This document shows, piece after piece, positions 43,610 through 55,848 of a DNA stretch of 64,000 nucleotides. Under the pieces are notes generated by a model. The model made no database searches, was not told where the DNA came from, and saw nothing but the letters and a program-made list of their open reading frames with translations. A program made the position numbers and the translations under genes. The stretch comes from Epiperipatus broadwayi (Eukaryota; Onychophora; Udeonychophora; Euonychophora; Peripatidae). The DNA lies in the NCBI GenBank assembly GCA_028023455.1, contig JAQFVV010000017.1:806001-870000 (forward strand). The letters are read 5' to 3'. Positions within the stretch are counted from its first letter, which is position 1, and each line of letters begins with the position of its first letter.

Positions 43610-44075
43610 ATTGCATGCAGCTATAGTAATTGTCATGCCATATATTATGGGTGTGCCAACCTATCCATCCAAATTGCACATTAATATCTATATAACCATG
43701 CCAAAGCTGAAACTGATGCAAAATCAATCTTCTATGAGCATGAATCTAACCTTGTCTATACTTTCGAACCTACATCTGCCAGTATTGTCTGCTCAGAAGT
43801 AAAAGAGACATGGTACGTTGCCAGATATAAACACACAATTAACAAGAAAAATTCCTGTGGCTCCCTTTCAAAAAATGGCCAATTTGCCATTTAAATATGC
43901 AAATTGTCTATTATGTTTCATTTTTTTAATAAATGCCACAATTTTCTTTTCATCATCAATTTCTATGATTATGACTATTATGAGTAAATAATGGAAAGTG
44001 TACCATGTGTATCTTGCTAATTTTACAGTATTTAGTATAATTATGGAAGTTACATTTTAAATATAGCTATACTCA
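43610..44075 (+). repeat. PLE right terminal repeat (pLTR) with GIY-YIG endonuclease remnant
   Basis: Direct repeat of 41567-42080. The coding part is a decayed GIY-YIG domain: AIYYG in place of the Y-Y motif near 43640, NLVYTFEPTSASIVCSE near 43745-43797, and a degraded HTINKKNS-like end near 43840. It is followed by the shared AT-rich tail to about 44075. Together with the left repeat it delimits a PLE of about 2.5 kb. Confidence 0.7.
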
Positions 44076-44949
44076 GTTGCTAGCTAAACAAACTGATGAA
44101 AAAATATGTAAGACATTGTGATCTGAAACAACTGTGTGCTGATTCAGCACAAAATGTGCATTGCGAGGATCATTTATCATTTTCTAATCAGTGTTATGTA
44201 AAGAAAAGTGATTTGTTAATACTACTAAAAATTCTTTCAATAAGACAAAAAGTGTTCAAAATAACTTACAACTTGTAGGATTGGAATCTATAATATGAAT
44301 TTTTACAGGAATGTGCACGTTTTATAAACACTTTTTTTGATGTACTATTTTTAATTTGGCAGACTTACTGCAGTGAGTTAATAGACACATCATTCTTTTA
44401 CTAAACAGATTTTTCTAGCAATTTAAAACATAGGTAACTATTACTTACTGTTCATTTGAAAGCATTCATTCTACTAATTCTACTAATATTGGTACTGATA
44501 CATTTGATCTTTCTTGCTTATGAAGAATTTTTCAGTGGTTGACTTAGACAACATTATTATGACTCACCATTTCTGAATTTTTCTTTAAGACAGGCAAATT
44601 TTCAAACATTTGGAATGATTTTTTTTTTTTTTTTTTTGCAGTGTTTTTCTTTAACTCGGTATACTAGCAATTATATAGGAGACTTACTGTAAGTTGACCA
44701 GTTTGAAGGCGCATACTATCATAAGACCCATACAAAATCTTATTCCTGCAAAATAAGAAACATTCAGTTTAACAGCAAATTGATTTTAAGAGATCGTATT
44801 AATCTCTTTACAGTAGAATACAAGAGAAGTGCATTCGATATTTATTTATTTTTTAATTTCTTTTTAAAAGAGCATATCATAACATTAATTTAGTTAAATT
44901 TGGTAATTAGAAAAAATTATACGACAAAAAGCAAGGGCTTTGAACATGC
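44076..44949. other. Anonymous AT-rich DNA
   Basis: No gene or repeat recognised; poly-T at about 44621-44637. Confidence 0.5.
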
Positions 44950-45212
44950 CATTATCAGATTTACAATGGTATAGATGGTTAGAATTAGAGAGTGGAGAAA
45001 ATCAAAGCCTGTTCATTAACTGGGCACTGATTACAAATATGTGTGGGAGATAATGATCCAGACCAACTGATGAGTGCTGGTTCAGTATGAAATACATATA
45101 TTGGAGATCATTTATCTTTTTCGCATGTATGTGGTCATGTGTATTGGTTTTGTAGGATGGAATGGATGATTGAAGGAAGCTTGAAATCTGGGTTCAAACC
45201 CCCTTTAATTAA
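44950..45212 (+). repeat. SINE-like dispersed repeat, near full-length plus copy
   Basis: Shows the family order: GGTATAGATGGTTAGAAT start, GTGTGGGAGATAATGATCC, GATGAGTGCTGGTTCAGTA, GATCATTTATCTTTTTC and the B-box-like TGGGTTCAAACCCCC at the end. The B-box-like motif is the best conserved of all the copies. Confidence 0.65.
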
Positions 45213-45649
45213 AACAATTTTAATTAGATTTTCAAATTAGTATAACTTTATAAATTTGATAAATATATTTTTGTACAATTTTTAAATAAGTTTTATATAA
45301 TTGATTAAAGCTAAAACTAGTTATTTCTAAATAAATTTAATATAACTGACTAAAGTTACAAAATTTCTGAATCCTTATTAAAACTGAATCGAAAACAATG
45401 TTTTACTTCTTTGTTTGTGTTTTTGTGTGCGCACACACTTATACAAATAAAACATCACACTTGCACAAATAAAACACTTTTAAATATTAATTTTAATAAT
45501 TTTTTCTGAATCCTTAAACTTGTCTGCCTATTCAAGTAAATTAATAATTTCAACTATTACAATTTTTCAGCTTTTCAATATTAGATTAACTTCAAGTTTT
45601 GCTCTTTATTTTATTTTCCACGTGGGATTTTTCCTTTATTTTTTTAAAT
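45213..45649. other. Anonymous AT-rich DNA
   Basis: No gene or repeat recognised. A short GTGTGCGCACAC palindrome lies at about 45425-45436. Confidence 0.45.
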
Positions 45650-45731
45650 GTCATAGCATCGGCCGGGGCGCGAACCCGCAACCCGTGCAACTGCCTGCAA
45701 GTGCAAAGCAGTCGCGCTGACCTCTCGACCT
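45650..45731 (-). repeat. tRNA-like sequence with A and B boxes, possibly a SINE head
   Basis: This is a GC-rich island in AT-rich DNA. On the minus strand there is a possible A box GGTCAGCGCGACTGC, a TTTGCAC loop, and a B-box-like GCGGGTTCGCGCCC about 35 bp further on. The acceptor ends do not pair as in a true tRNA. Its 3' flank (AGCATCGG... ATGACATTT in the minus sense) resembles the flank of the tRNA-Gly-like gene at 32241-32311, so the two may be related units. Confidence 0.5.
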
Positions 45732-46439
45732 ATTTTAATATATATATACGTCGATAAACATTTTTAAAAAAAGTGGAATAATTTAAATGTTTTGATATTG
45801 TTTATGTCCTAGATGTGGAATAATTTAAATGTTTTTGTTGTTGTTTATATCCTAGATGAAAATGAAAATTTATATATTAAATTTTACTGTGAAGATTGCC
45901 ACTTTAGTTTATAATCATTCTTGTCTTAAAGCTATGACCTGTGAAAATTTAGTCCACTAGTAGGAGTATTACATTCAGGAGCTAAAAGTTTTACTCAATA
46001 ATCTTCAATTGAATGAAACATTTGTGTTTAATCTGCTCCTTCAATCTTTGGATGTCTATGACATCCCAAGAAACTTACTATAAAGTTATTTATTTTTTAG
46101 AAAGTACACTGCAATGCATATAGCTTCAGAATTGGTAAACATAATTTATTTGAATTCAACGTTTTATAACTACAATGTTTTAATAACTCTTAGCCATTTT
46201 CAAAAACCACTTTGCAAAGTTTTGAAAGTTAATAATAGTTCTTGTGAGTTGGTGCAAACTGATTCCAGCATATCAATATGTAAGAGGGTTTTATTATTTT
46301 ATGAAACAGTTATAAATCACCAAAGCTTTTTAATATTTATAATTAAGCTAAAAAATTGTATTCTGAGCAAAAAGAGAAACTTCATTGCAGTGTTAAGTAA
46401 ATAACATAATAAAATATGAAATATTATGTAATAGCAATA
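45732..46439. other. Anonymous AT-rich DNA
   Basis: A short tandem duplication of GTGGAATAATTTAAATGTTTT is apparent around 45772-45855. The 96-codon frame at 46114-46404 has no recognised motif. Confidence 0.45.
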
Positions 46440-46710
46440 ATTCTATGTATTTATTATAACAATAGTTTTCGGCCAATATCTTTTCGCCAATATTTTACAC
46501 CTTCTCACTTTGATTGTAAACTATTTTGAAGTTTTAATTTCCATTGTTTTTTATGTAAAATTAATTAGAATCAAAAATAATGGTGTGGGGGGGGGGGAAT
46601 CCAAATTTTTAAAAATTAACATACAAAAGTAAAATTTATCAGTCAAACAACATATAACAATTGTATAAAATATACAAAAAATACATTATATAAAGATATA
46701 TATCTTTCTA
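46440..46710 (+). repeat. Dispersed repeat R, left part (interrupted by an RTE insertion)
   Basis: Matches 60790-61070 on the plus strand and 62215-62510 on the minus strand. Shared pieces include TGATTGTAAACTA, AAAAATAATGG, CATATAAAAGTAAAATTT, AAACAACATATA and TATATAAAGATATAT. The continuation of the repeat (AATTAATTGATGTT) is found after the RTE insertion at about 47763-47805. Confidence 0.7.
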
Positions 46711-46722
46711 AACATTTATTCA

Positions 46723-47166
46723 GTGATTAAAGCATTGGATCATCAAGGTATAGATCCAGGATATTATCATATTTTAAAGAATATTTATAAAAATGCAAAA
46801 GCAAAAATTAGATTACATAATGATACTGGGAAAGTCAACATTGAGAAAGGTGTAAGACAAGGTGACTCCATATCTCCAAAACTTTTTACAGCAGTGTTGC
46901 AAGAAGTATTTTGTGAATTAAAATGGGAAACTAAAGGAGTGAAGGTAAATGGAGATTATTTAAGTCATTTAGATTTTGCAGATGATATAGTTGTTTTTGT
47001 AAATAATGCTTCAGAACTGCAGGAAATGTTGCAGGAGTTATCAGATGAGAGTAGGAAAGTAGGACTAAAAATAAATGTTAAAAAGACTAAAGTAATGTTT
47101 AATCTATTTGCTCAAAATATGAAAATAAATATTGATTATGATAAATTAGAAGAAGTTTACAAATAA
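46723..47166 (+). pseudogene. RTE-type LINE reverse transcriptase fragment
   Basis: This 147-codon frame carries IEKGVRQGDSISPKLFTAVL (motif B) and SHLDFADDIVVFVNN with an intact FADD (motif C), then LKINVKKTKVMFN. The upstream catalytic Asp (motif A) is missing because the copy starts after it. It stops at TAA 47164-47166 through a frame change in the EEVNSYKYL region. Confidence 0.9.
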
Positions 47167-47257
47167 CCTTGGTCAGATTATTAATACAGATGGAAACATA
47201 CTGGATGAAATTAATCATAGAATTAAACTTGGTTGGAGTGCTTTTGGTAGAATTAAC

Positions 47258-47614
47258 TTGATACTAAAAGGAAATATGCCTATGTGTTTGAAAAGGAAGG
47301 TTTTTAACAAATGTGTTTTACCAGTTCTTACTTATGGATGTGAGACTTGGACACTTAATAGAAGAGCAATACAGAGACTCCAGATCACTCAAAGAAGTAT
47401 GGAGAGATGCATGTTAGGAGTAACAAGAAGAGATCGAAAACGCAATGTATGGGTAAGACAACAAACAGGTGTTACTGACCTCATTGAAAAAGTTAAAAGA
47501 TTGAAATGGAGTTGGGCTGGACATATTGCTAGAAGGGATGATAATAGATGGACATTTGAAATCTTAAACTGGATTCCAAGAGATTTAAAAGACCCAGAAA
47601 GAGACCATGTGTGA
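47258..47614 (+). pseudogene. RTE-type LINE C-terminal region
   Basis: The frame contains VLTYGCETWTLNRRAI (YG.E.W motif), RRDRKRNVW and WSWAGHIARRDDNRW, and continues out of frame to the end of the element near 47715 (SCS-type end, then tail). It matches 12403-13142 segment by segment. The minus-strand frame at 47389-47892 is its antisense shadow. Confidence 0.85.
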
Positions 47615-47755
47615 GATGGATGGGTGAAATAAGAAAGTGTGCAGGGGTGATATGGAGAAGAGAAGCTAAAGATCGGAGAAGATGGATTAAACTTGGAGAG
47701 ACCTTCATCCTGCAGTAGATTGATAATGGTTGTTGATGATGAGATGATCTTTCTA

Positions 47756-47807
47756 CTCTTTTTAATTAGCCAATTATTAGCTAAATTAATTGATGTTCTA
47801 TATATAT
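47756..47807 (+). repeat. Dispersed repeat R, right part after the RTE insertion
   Basis: TTTTTAATTAGCCAATTATT and TTAATTGATGTTCTAT match the sequence that follows repeat R at 61080-61115, showing that the RTE was inserted into an existing R copy. Confidence 0.65.
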
Positions 47808-47905
47808 GATTATATGGGGTTTGAACCCAAACTCCCAAGTTCCCTTCAGCTATGCAATCTATCTCATACAACCAATTCACATAACCACTCACGTGTATAT
47901 AAATA
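47808..47905 (-). repeat. SINE-like dispersed repeat, 3' part, minus copy
   Basis: Read on the minus strand it gives a GTATGAGATAG box and ends TTGGGTTCAAACCCC. It is the 3' third of the family only. It abuts repeat R at the left. Confidence 0.55.
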
Positions 47906-50900
47906 CTTTTAAACTCCAGGAATATAAAGTATATCTGTATTTAAATATTATATATATATATATATATATATATTGTGCCATTACAATTTAGTCACTAGCT
48001 AAATTTATAGTAATGCGCATGTAAGAAAATGTAAAACCAAAATCATCATCACATTTTTATATAACAATAAATGAAGCTGTAGGGCATCCAAGTTTAAACC
48101 CTACAAGATCCAGTTCTAAAAACTTTAGATAGAAAGAGAGTGGGTCAAAAGTTAATATTGTTTGTGTGTTGATAGAAAGGCAATACACACATTTAAACTA
48201 TTCAATTTTTAATTTTTCTGTTAAAAAGCAAAGTTATAATGCATACGTATAGGCAGTGTATGTGTAAGCTATTGAATTGTTTTATATTTCAGATATTTAA
48301 CTTTCTTTAAAACTAACCTATGCTTGATCAATTTTAATATCTTATTCTATACTTCTATTTTGCTTTTCTATAATTGTAATTGGGATTTAAAAGCTAAGGA
48401 TTTAATTTTAAATATTAGGGTTATAATTACTAAGCTAGCAATTATATTATTTAATGTCAGTTTATGAATGATTTGAAATGATAAAGTATGTGTGTACATG
48501 AAATACAGAAATTTACATTTATTAAATATTGAAAGAAAAAGAAGGGTTAAATCTGTCAAATTATTTTTTTTTACAATTTATGTTAAAAGAGGAAATCTGT
48601 TGAATCAGATATCTATTTTTGTAGCAATTTTGTTTTTGTAAATGATTGTTTGTCATTTTGGGAGCTTAAGCTTGGTGGGAACTCTAATTTTGAAATTGTC
48701 TCATCTTAAGATTAAAGGAAAAAAACTCCAATTTTAGATATTACAGATATACGTGAAAAAGGATTAAGTCTATTTTTTTTTAAGACAAAAGTGTTTGAAA
48801 ACCAGGTGTGTGATTTTTTGGGTTGGTCAAAAATAACAATTCACACTATCACTCTAATTGGGTGAGTTGACTCAAAAATCGGATATAAAAGCAGTCTGGA
48901 AAATCAGTTGAGCTATTAGATTATTGTTATTATAATATTTGTGATAGAGACTTTTTAAAAAATTATTGAAACTAAAGCAGACAAACATTTTTAATTCTGC
49001 TAGATAACCTTTTTTTTAATCATTTTTTATGAAGTTTTGAATGTTGAAAATATAAGAAATGATGGGGTAGAAAAATTATATATGTGTTCCATCAAGACCT
49101 GACCATCGTGGAGCTGCAGATCATACACCTTTCAACTGACCAGAAAAATAAGATGTTTTTAAATAGAAAGAAGAAAACATTCACCTGCATTCGAAGGAGA
49201 TCAGAAAGATGAATTAATCTACTGATAAATATTAATCATCAAGTCCAATTAATTGTTCCAGTAACTGAGTTTGAACCCCAGAAAAATTACAATGGGAAAA
49301 GAACTGCTGTATTTTATCCACGACGAGAATCATGCTGAACGGAAAAATTTAAAGTCAGTATAAGAATTTCTAAATTGTCCACTAAAGCAAATAACCGTAT
49401 TTGAATCATCATCATCAAATAGTTATACACCTCAAGAAAGAGATTGTTCCAAAGTAAAACGGAAATGGTAACTGCAGAAATATAGACATTATACAAGATA
49501 AGTTTGAGCCCTTGGAAGTTCACCACAAAACAAAGGATCAGTAATATGACTTTTTATATCTATTTTCTTTATGATATCAGAGTCTTAATAAACTTTTACC
49601 AATAAAGTGGTATATTTTATTTAAAGAACTTTTAAAGACTATTCAGATCGATTAAAACCAATAATTTCTTACTAATAATAACCTTGAGCTTCATAAATGA
49701 TTTTAAATGTATCAAAATTATTTGTTTATTAATTTACAGTCATGAAATATTAATGTGTAAAATAATTTTTTGTATTATTATTTTGGTTTTAAATAATATT
49801 TTGGTTTTTATGGGAATAAAAACATGCACATATATAATAATATTTTTACATGTGTATAATTGCGAGTGAATGTGAAGTAATAAGTAGTCTTAAAATATTA
49901 GATTATTTTGTTCTAGGAAATATAGCATGTCAGCGCTTAGAAGAGAGGGGGAGAAAATAATTTAAAACTTGTTTCTAAAACTTGCTCTTTCCAATTTTAC
50001 TAACATTTATTTTTGTCATTCTACTTACATGTTGGATTTATAAAGTATGTGTGCCAATGAGTGGAGATTTTGTTTTATGAAATACTTTTCTTGTGGATGG
50101 AACATTTTAACAAATCAGTTACCCAATTTAATACAATATACTTTTGAAATACATTTACGGGAAAGGGGGAAGAATTTAAAATTTAATGTTATGATTTTAA
50201 AACAGTCGATTATGATTGTTGTTGTTATTGTTAATATAAATTTTCATGTAAATATAGAAATTTTGATGTATATGTTAGAAATGCAGTAATAAATATTAGT
50301 TTATGTTATTAAATGAGGCTTATATATTTCATTAAGAGTAGTCTTTATCAAGTGTGATCATTCATCATCAATGGTTGAATATTAGTTGTTTAAGATATGA
50401 TTAAATATGCTAAGATTAACAATAATTATGAATTTCTTTATAAAAATTAGGTTTTATATTTAGGCTTAGTCCTAAAGCTGTGGTTGAAACCATTGTCATT
50501 ATCGTTATCATTATCGTCATCATCATCAACGTTTTAATTAATGAGCTGTTTAAATGTTTAAAGGCCATAAATAAATATTGATTTCATAGTATTTAGTGAT
50601 TTCTTAGTATTATTATAACCACCATCCCCTCATCTATTTCATGCAAGGATGAGTGAATTGCCATCCTAAATGAATAGTAATCTGAGCTAGTAAAACTTAT
50701 AAAAAAATATTGAAACACATTTGTTATGCTAAGGTCTAAGAAATGATTTATGCCTAATGAATTCCACTTCAGTTTAAAGATGTTTTATGTTACCTAGGTG
50801 TTTACTTAAATATTAGTGCATACAGTGCTATGGGTCTAAAATCAAAATCATACATTTTGTAAGAAATAAGGTACCAAAAGGGATTCAAACCCGGTACATG

Positions 50901-51484
50901 TGAAAGGTTATTAGATATAACTGTGTCTAGATTCAAATAATCTAGTGGCACCCTGCTAGATCATATTCACTTGGTATTTGTTTGGATATGCACTTAACAT
51001 CAAACCAAGAAATGAAAGTGGATAAAATCTACAGTCTGTATATCTGAGAAATTTCTGAGTTACTAGTGTACTCACTCACTTGATTTCCATATACCTGAGT
51101 TATAGTAGTTGTTATTAATAATTTGTTTATAATTATTGATATTGTGATATCTTGAGGAATCTAATTATAGAAATATGTTTCATTTAATCCAATGACCCTT
51201 AATATGATTGATAACTCAGTCTGACCTTTTTGTTGCATAGCCACTACTCAGGTATTCTTCTCATAATTTAATTTAAGCTACAATGCTTTTCGTTTATTAG
51301 TTACAAGATTTATATTTGAATCTTTTCTTAATTATTTAATACATTTGGATCGTTTGATCATCTTTATTAAGTTACAATGAATATTAAAATATTTGAGACC
51401 CTAATAATATTTGGATTTTTGACAAATCCAATGATATTTTAATATACAATTGAATTTCTCTTTAATATGTTACAATGGACCTGT
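47906..51484. other. Anonymous AT-rich DNA
   Basis: (AT)n at about 47950-47972 and GTCATTATCGTTATCATT-type simple repeats at 50496-50527. At 50868-50910 a GGGATTCAAACCCGGTAC sequence resembles a B box on the minus strand, but no cloverleaf is evident. Open frames in this range show no known motif. Confidence 0.5.
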
Positions 51485-52264
51485 TGAGCATACATTAATT
51501 TTGTTACAATATATATATATATATTCATAAAGTTAAGTTTATTGTAGTTAATACAATTTGTTTCAATATGTTTTTTTTTCTATTAGATACTTTAATGTAG
51601 TTTAAAGATTTTATATTTTTTATACAATCTATTTTATGTCCATATTTTAAATAGTGAATATATAATGTAGATTTATCATCTCTTCTACTAATTACATTGT
51701 TCTTTTGCTCTTTCATCTAATTGTTTTCTTGTTATATTGCAATTTCCTCAATTTTTAATAAAATTCCTTTTTTATTGTTTGCATCATCTTTTATTTTATA
51801 ATTTCATATTACTTTTTTTAGACTTTTCTTGTTTAACCAACCTATATTTATGGTTTTATCTATATAATTATTTTTTATTAATGTATTTTAAATTTAAGGG
51901 TAGTATGAAAGTTTTATTCGTGTTTTATTAAAACTATTATTATTACAATTATTATATTTAGAATAAAAATATTATTACCATTATTTACTTTAAATGGTTT
52001 TTAGTTATAGAATATATGTTTAATATTCCTAGAATTATATCCTCAGTTTTTGTATAAATCAATAAAAATTAGCTATATTTTTATCTGTATTATATTTATC
52101 ATTTTTATATTTAAAATTTTTACTAACTGCTTTCTTTTATATCCATGCTTGTTGCGAATCAATAGAAATTATTTCCCTTAACTTACTGTCTTTAATGAAG
52201 TGTTTTACTGTATTTTTGTTATCATTATCTATATTAATCTCTACATCTAAATACTTTAATGTCA
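51485..52264 (-). pseudogene. Penelope-like element fragment, minus strand
   Basis: The minus strand first gives an RT remnant at 52140-52262 (LTLKYLDVEINIDND, with the YLD motif, then HFIKDSKLREI). After a degraded linker comes the C-terminal part of a GIY-YIG domain at 51525-51716 (STLYIHYLKYGHKIDCIKNI, SLNYIKVSNRKKNIL). This is a different PLE lineage from the one at 37790-38975. Pieces of the same lineage occur at 61110-61260 and 62055-62165. The right end directly abuts a SINE-like copy at 52265. Confidence 0.65.
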
Positions 52265-52516
52265 AATTATTGGATGGACGGTTGAAGAGTTGGAGTGTGG
52301 AGTATATTGAATCCTGTCCATTAAAGTATGAGGATTGGCTATCTTAATATATATCTGAGCACTTATAGCATATATGTGTAGAGATGGACCAACTGATGAT
52401 TGCTGGTTTAGCATGAAATACTCGTATTGGTGATTATTTATCTTTTCAACATATACGTGTTTAAGTGTGTTATGGGATAGTGGGGAGAGTAGTGGGTCGT
52501 GTGAAAGTCTGTGCTC

Positions 52517-52525
<9 letters not shown>
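52265..52525 (+). repeat. SINE-like dispersed repeat, near full-length plus copy
   Basis: Begins TGGATGGACGGTTGAAGAG and follows the family order: CTGTCCATTAAAGTATGA, GATGATTGCTGGTTTAGCA, GATTATTTATCTTTTC. The B-box end is decayed (GTGCTCATA) and is followed by an (ATA)n microsatellite at 52519-52550. Confidence 0.65.
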
Positions 52526-52548
<23 letters not shown>

Positions 52549-53900
52549 TATATATAATATTAAATTTACAAAAATATATATAATATTAAATTTACAAATT
52601 ATATTATTGATAGCTCGTTTGTTATCAATTATTAAAATCTACATATGTATTATTTGTGTTTTATTATTATTTTTAATTATCTTACTTTTTAATTCATTTA
52701 TAATAATTAATATCTTTAACTCACTACTTACACAATCCATTACCTATGCTACAGCGGAACAAACTACATGACTTCAATTACATAATAGCCAAAAAGTAAA
52801 TGTAACTAAAAAAAATCGTAAACAAACAAATAATAAAAATATTGAAATTTGCAAACATTAAATTTTATGAATATCAGTGGAAGCTCTTTTTTTTTTTTAA
52901 AAAAAAAAAAATACTATATACTTTATTATCAGTGAGAAAAAAAAATGGTTACAAATTTTATATTATTTTGAATATAATCAAAACAAAGATGGCATGTACT
53001 TACATATTGTATATTATTCTGTATAACCATGACTTAAATGTCATATTTTATAATTACTTTAAAAAAAAAGTTTTAATTATAGAAAAAACCGATTTAACAT
53101 TGCAAGCAGTCACTTATAATTTTTTTTAAAAAGCTCTGTTTCTCATGAATATCCCAAAGAGACGCCGCTAGTCACTTTTATCAATCGAGAATTATTTGAG
53201 TTCGGTAATGTTTTGCGCCTGTTATTAAGAAGCACCGGCACAATTGTTGTGCCCCTCTCTCACCCAGTATTGAACAGAGCCCATGTTGCCTGCACCAGGT
53301 ATTGTGGAGCAGTTGTTGGTCTCTGATTTTAATTTTTTTTATTTTATTATAAAACACTGATCTCATGCAACCAGACACTCCATTGAAGCCCTTTTTTGTC
53401 AATAAATGTACCATTCTCAAATCTCAAACATTACTTTCTTAAATCATGTTTTTCCCCCACCAATTTAAATGCATTTCAATACCATAGTTTAAAAAGCTCA
53501 TGTGCAGAATTTTTTCTTTGCATTTTTTTTTCAGAAGATTTTATACTACATATAGTATAAGAAAATATCGTCATGGATACCACAAGATGAAATGGATAGA
53601 AAACATTCAAATCACCATACATGATGTGATGCCGTATGGCTTATCCTATCTCAGAGTCAGGATATCTCTCAACCACTATGCCCAAAGAAACTTAATAGCC
53701 TTATTTTCCTTTTCTATTCCCCACCCTAAGTTTTTTCCATATTCTTCTCTATTCTGCTCCATCCCATTTCTACCACATTATTTTTGTCCACTACATGGCC
53801 TTTATATCTAAATCCTCCTTATCTTTTTCCAAACTTGGCATAAAAAACAAGAACCCACTTTCTTTATAATCACTTTGTTTATATTAGTTCTTCCGCAACT
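52526..53900. other. Mostly anonymous DNA with a GC-richer patch
   Basis: An (ATA)n run starts the stretch. A GC-richer patch at 53160-53330 includes a perfect hairpin GGCACAA-TTG-TTGTGCC at about 53232-53250, but no domain was recognised there. The plus frame at 53500-53811 carries no motif; it lies antisense to the end of the LINE fragment that follows. Confidence 0.45.
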
Positions 53901-53909
53901 TAATTATTT

Positions 53910-54640
53910 GCACTTTTTCTTCTTGTAAGCATTTACATTCAATTAACAGATGCCTAATATTTTCTATGCCTTCTTTACATAACTTGTAAACTAAATCTCC
54001 CACATTTCTCCATTTATGTGTATATTCCCTTCTTGTTAACAATCCTGTTTGAGCCTTAAACAGTGAACTCTTTTCTTGCTATTATCATAAATTAACTTGT
54101 ACCCAATATTCTGTTTACTTCTATATATATTTAAACTTTTTATTCTCCATACTAGTTCTCCAACTCTCTATTTTTTTAGTAGTGCACCTCTTCTTCTATC
54201 TCATTTCTTGCCACTATAACACTCAACAATTCTCCTAACACAATCATCCCATCTTTTGTATAAATATACTGACATAAAGTCTTTATCCAAATCTTATGCA
54301 TACCATACTACCTTTCTCACTATCTTGTTGCCAATTAAATACTATTTTGGCTATTCTCTTATTATCCATAAATTGCAGTCTACCGAACATTTTCATTTTG
54401 CTTGTTGCATCTTTCAAATAAAAATTTGACCATCTCATTTTTCCTTGAATTTCCTCCTTTACTGACAACACATCTGCATTTAATGCCTGTCTTTCTACTT
54501 CTCTTTGTACTTTTTCTAAATTATCTAACACCCTTTTACTAATACTTAACACATTGCTACCATAAGTTAACCCTGCTATTGCCACTCCATTCCATGCATC
54601 AAGGAAGACAAGGACAATAGACTGGATAATGATTATATAT
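53910..54640 (-). pseudogene. Non-LTR retrotransposon C-terminal fragment (second LINE lineage)
   Basis: The 124-codon minus frame (54283-54657) reads IAGLTYGSNVLSISKRVLDNL (the LTYG motif after the RT), KVQREVERQALNADVL, KMRWSNFYLKDATSKMKMFGR and FMDNKRIAKIVF. This pattern is common in LINE C-termini. About 300 bp further on in the coding sense (53930-54000) is a zinc-knuckle-like segment KLCKEGIENIRHLLIECKCL (C, then H and C residues), matching the LINE C-terminal knuckle. The protein differs from the RTE copies elsewhere in the window. The RT palm is absent and stops interrupt the region between. Confidence 0.7.
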
Positions 54641-55077
54641 GAAAAATGAATGTCCAAATCACAAATTTACAATTTACAAATATAAAGACTTATATCACAA
54701 AATATGCGAAAGATAAATTTATGTCTACAATTTTGAGAATATACTGCAATAAAGCATACACACGTTCTGAATATTTATTAATGTACCTATCAGCAGGCAC
54801 ACTGCTGTACATGTTTGCAAATATTAAATTGCATTAAGACAGCCAGCTGCTTAGACTTATAATAGATTTTAGTGAGGCATATTACTATAAAGCAGCAAAG
54901 AAAATAGCAGATTTGTTAATTGAAGATATTGGTTTTGGCACCTGCACAATAAAATCATTTTCTGAATGTATGGAGAAAATTAATAAAATAAAAATCACTC
55001 AAAGCCACAGGTTGGCCTCATTAGATATAAAGGAGCTTGTACCTTGTGATGTATCTATTAACATTATTTAATACACT

Positions 55078-55278
55078 TTGCAGCAAATTAACTACAATAC
55101 AGATAAAAAAGATTTTATAATAATAGTATTAAAATTGATTGAGAAGGAAATGGTAGCATTAGCTAATGGAGAATTTTATAAAATGGAGAGCAGATGGCCT
55201 ATGGGGCTTTCACTAGGTGGAATAGTTTGCACTTTGTGCTCTCAAAATTTGAGAATAATATTTTATCAAAATATTTAG
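55078..55278 (+). pseudogene. PLE reverse transcriptase fragment (motif B region)
   Basis: The frame contains LANGEFYKMESRWPMGLSLG and ends at a TAG shortly before motif C. It matches SYENKWYRMNNGWPMGLPIS of the minus PLE at 38427-38972, showing that these are relatives. Confidence 0.8.
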
Positions 55279-55848
55279 ATCCTACATCAAATGATATCTA
55301 CGAGATATGTTGATGATATGTTTATAGGTGCATTGGAAATCAAATCAACAATATATGCCTGGATTAATTTTCTGGAAGTATAAAGTATACATCCAAAAAA
55401 CAATTATGAGTTTCACTTTAAAATGAATTTAAAATCAATCCAAATAAGTGGAGCCATTCATCCAAGGTCAAGAGTCCCTTTAGAACAAACTCATGGGTTT
55501 CAAATGTATAGAAACAAAAAAATTATGCAAGTATAAGGCAAAGAGGAAGGACAACATCGATGCTTACATCAACAATCTCATAAGTATGGGATATAATCAT
55601 AACATGCTAATAATTGGAAAATTTTATATCAATGCAAATAAAAACATAAATAATATGCCGAAAGCATGGATAAGCCTCCCATATGTCACTAGGATTGAAA
55701 ATATCTAAGGAATATATGTACTAACACTTACAGAGTAATCTTTAGATCGCTTCCATTACCAAACAAGACAAAATACCAGCTGAGCACATTCCTCAAGTCA
55801 TTTATAAAATCGCATGCAGTTATCTATCTTGTAGTTCTGTATATTACA

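Larger units (their letters stand above)
46711..47746 (+). mobile_element. RTE-type LINE, 5'-truncated insertion with 9-bp target duplication
   Basis: A 1,036-bp fragment is flanked by ATCTTTCTA on both sides (46702-46710 and 47747-47755). It begins in the RT domain and runs to the 3' end with a GTTGATGATGAG tail. It is a close relative of the minus copy at 12390-14867. The insertion interrupts repeat R. Confidence 0.9.

Noticed and set aside
47389-47892. Minus-strand 167-codon open frame
   Set aside because: Antisense to the RTE C-terminal coding region at 47258-47720, whose plus-strand motifs are clear.
50868-50910. B-box-like GGGATTCAAACCCGGTAC as a possible tRNA gene on the minus strand
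   Set aside because: No A box or cloverleaf could be built around it.
53500-53811. Plus-strand 103-codon frame
   Set aside because: Lies antisense to the end of the LINE fragment region and carries no recognised motif.
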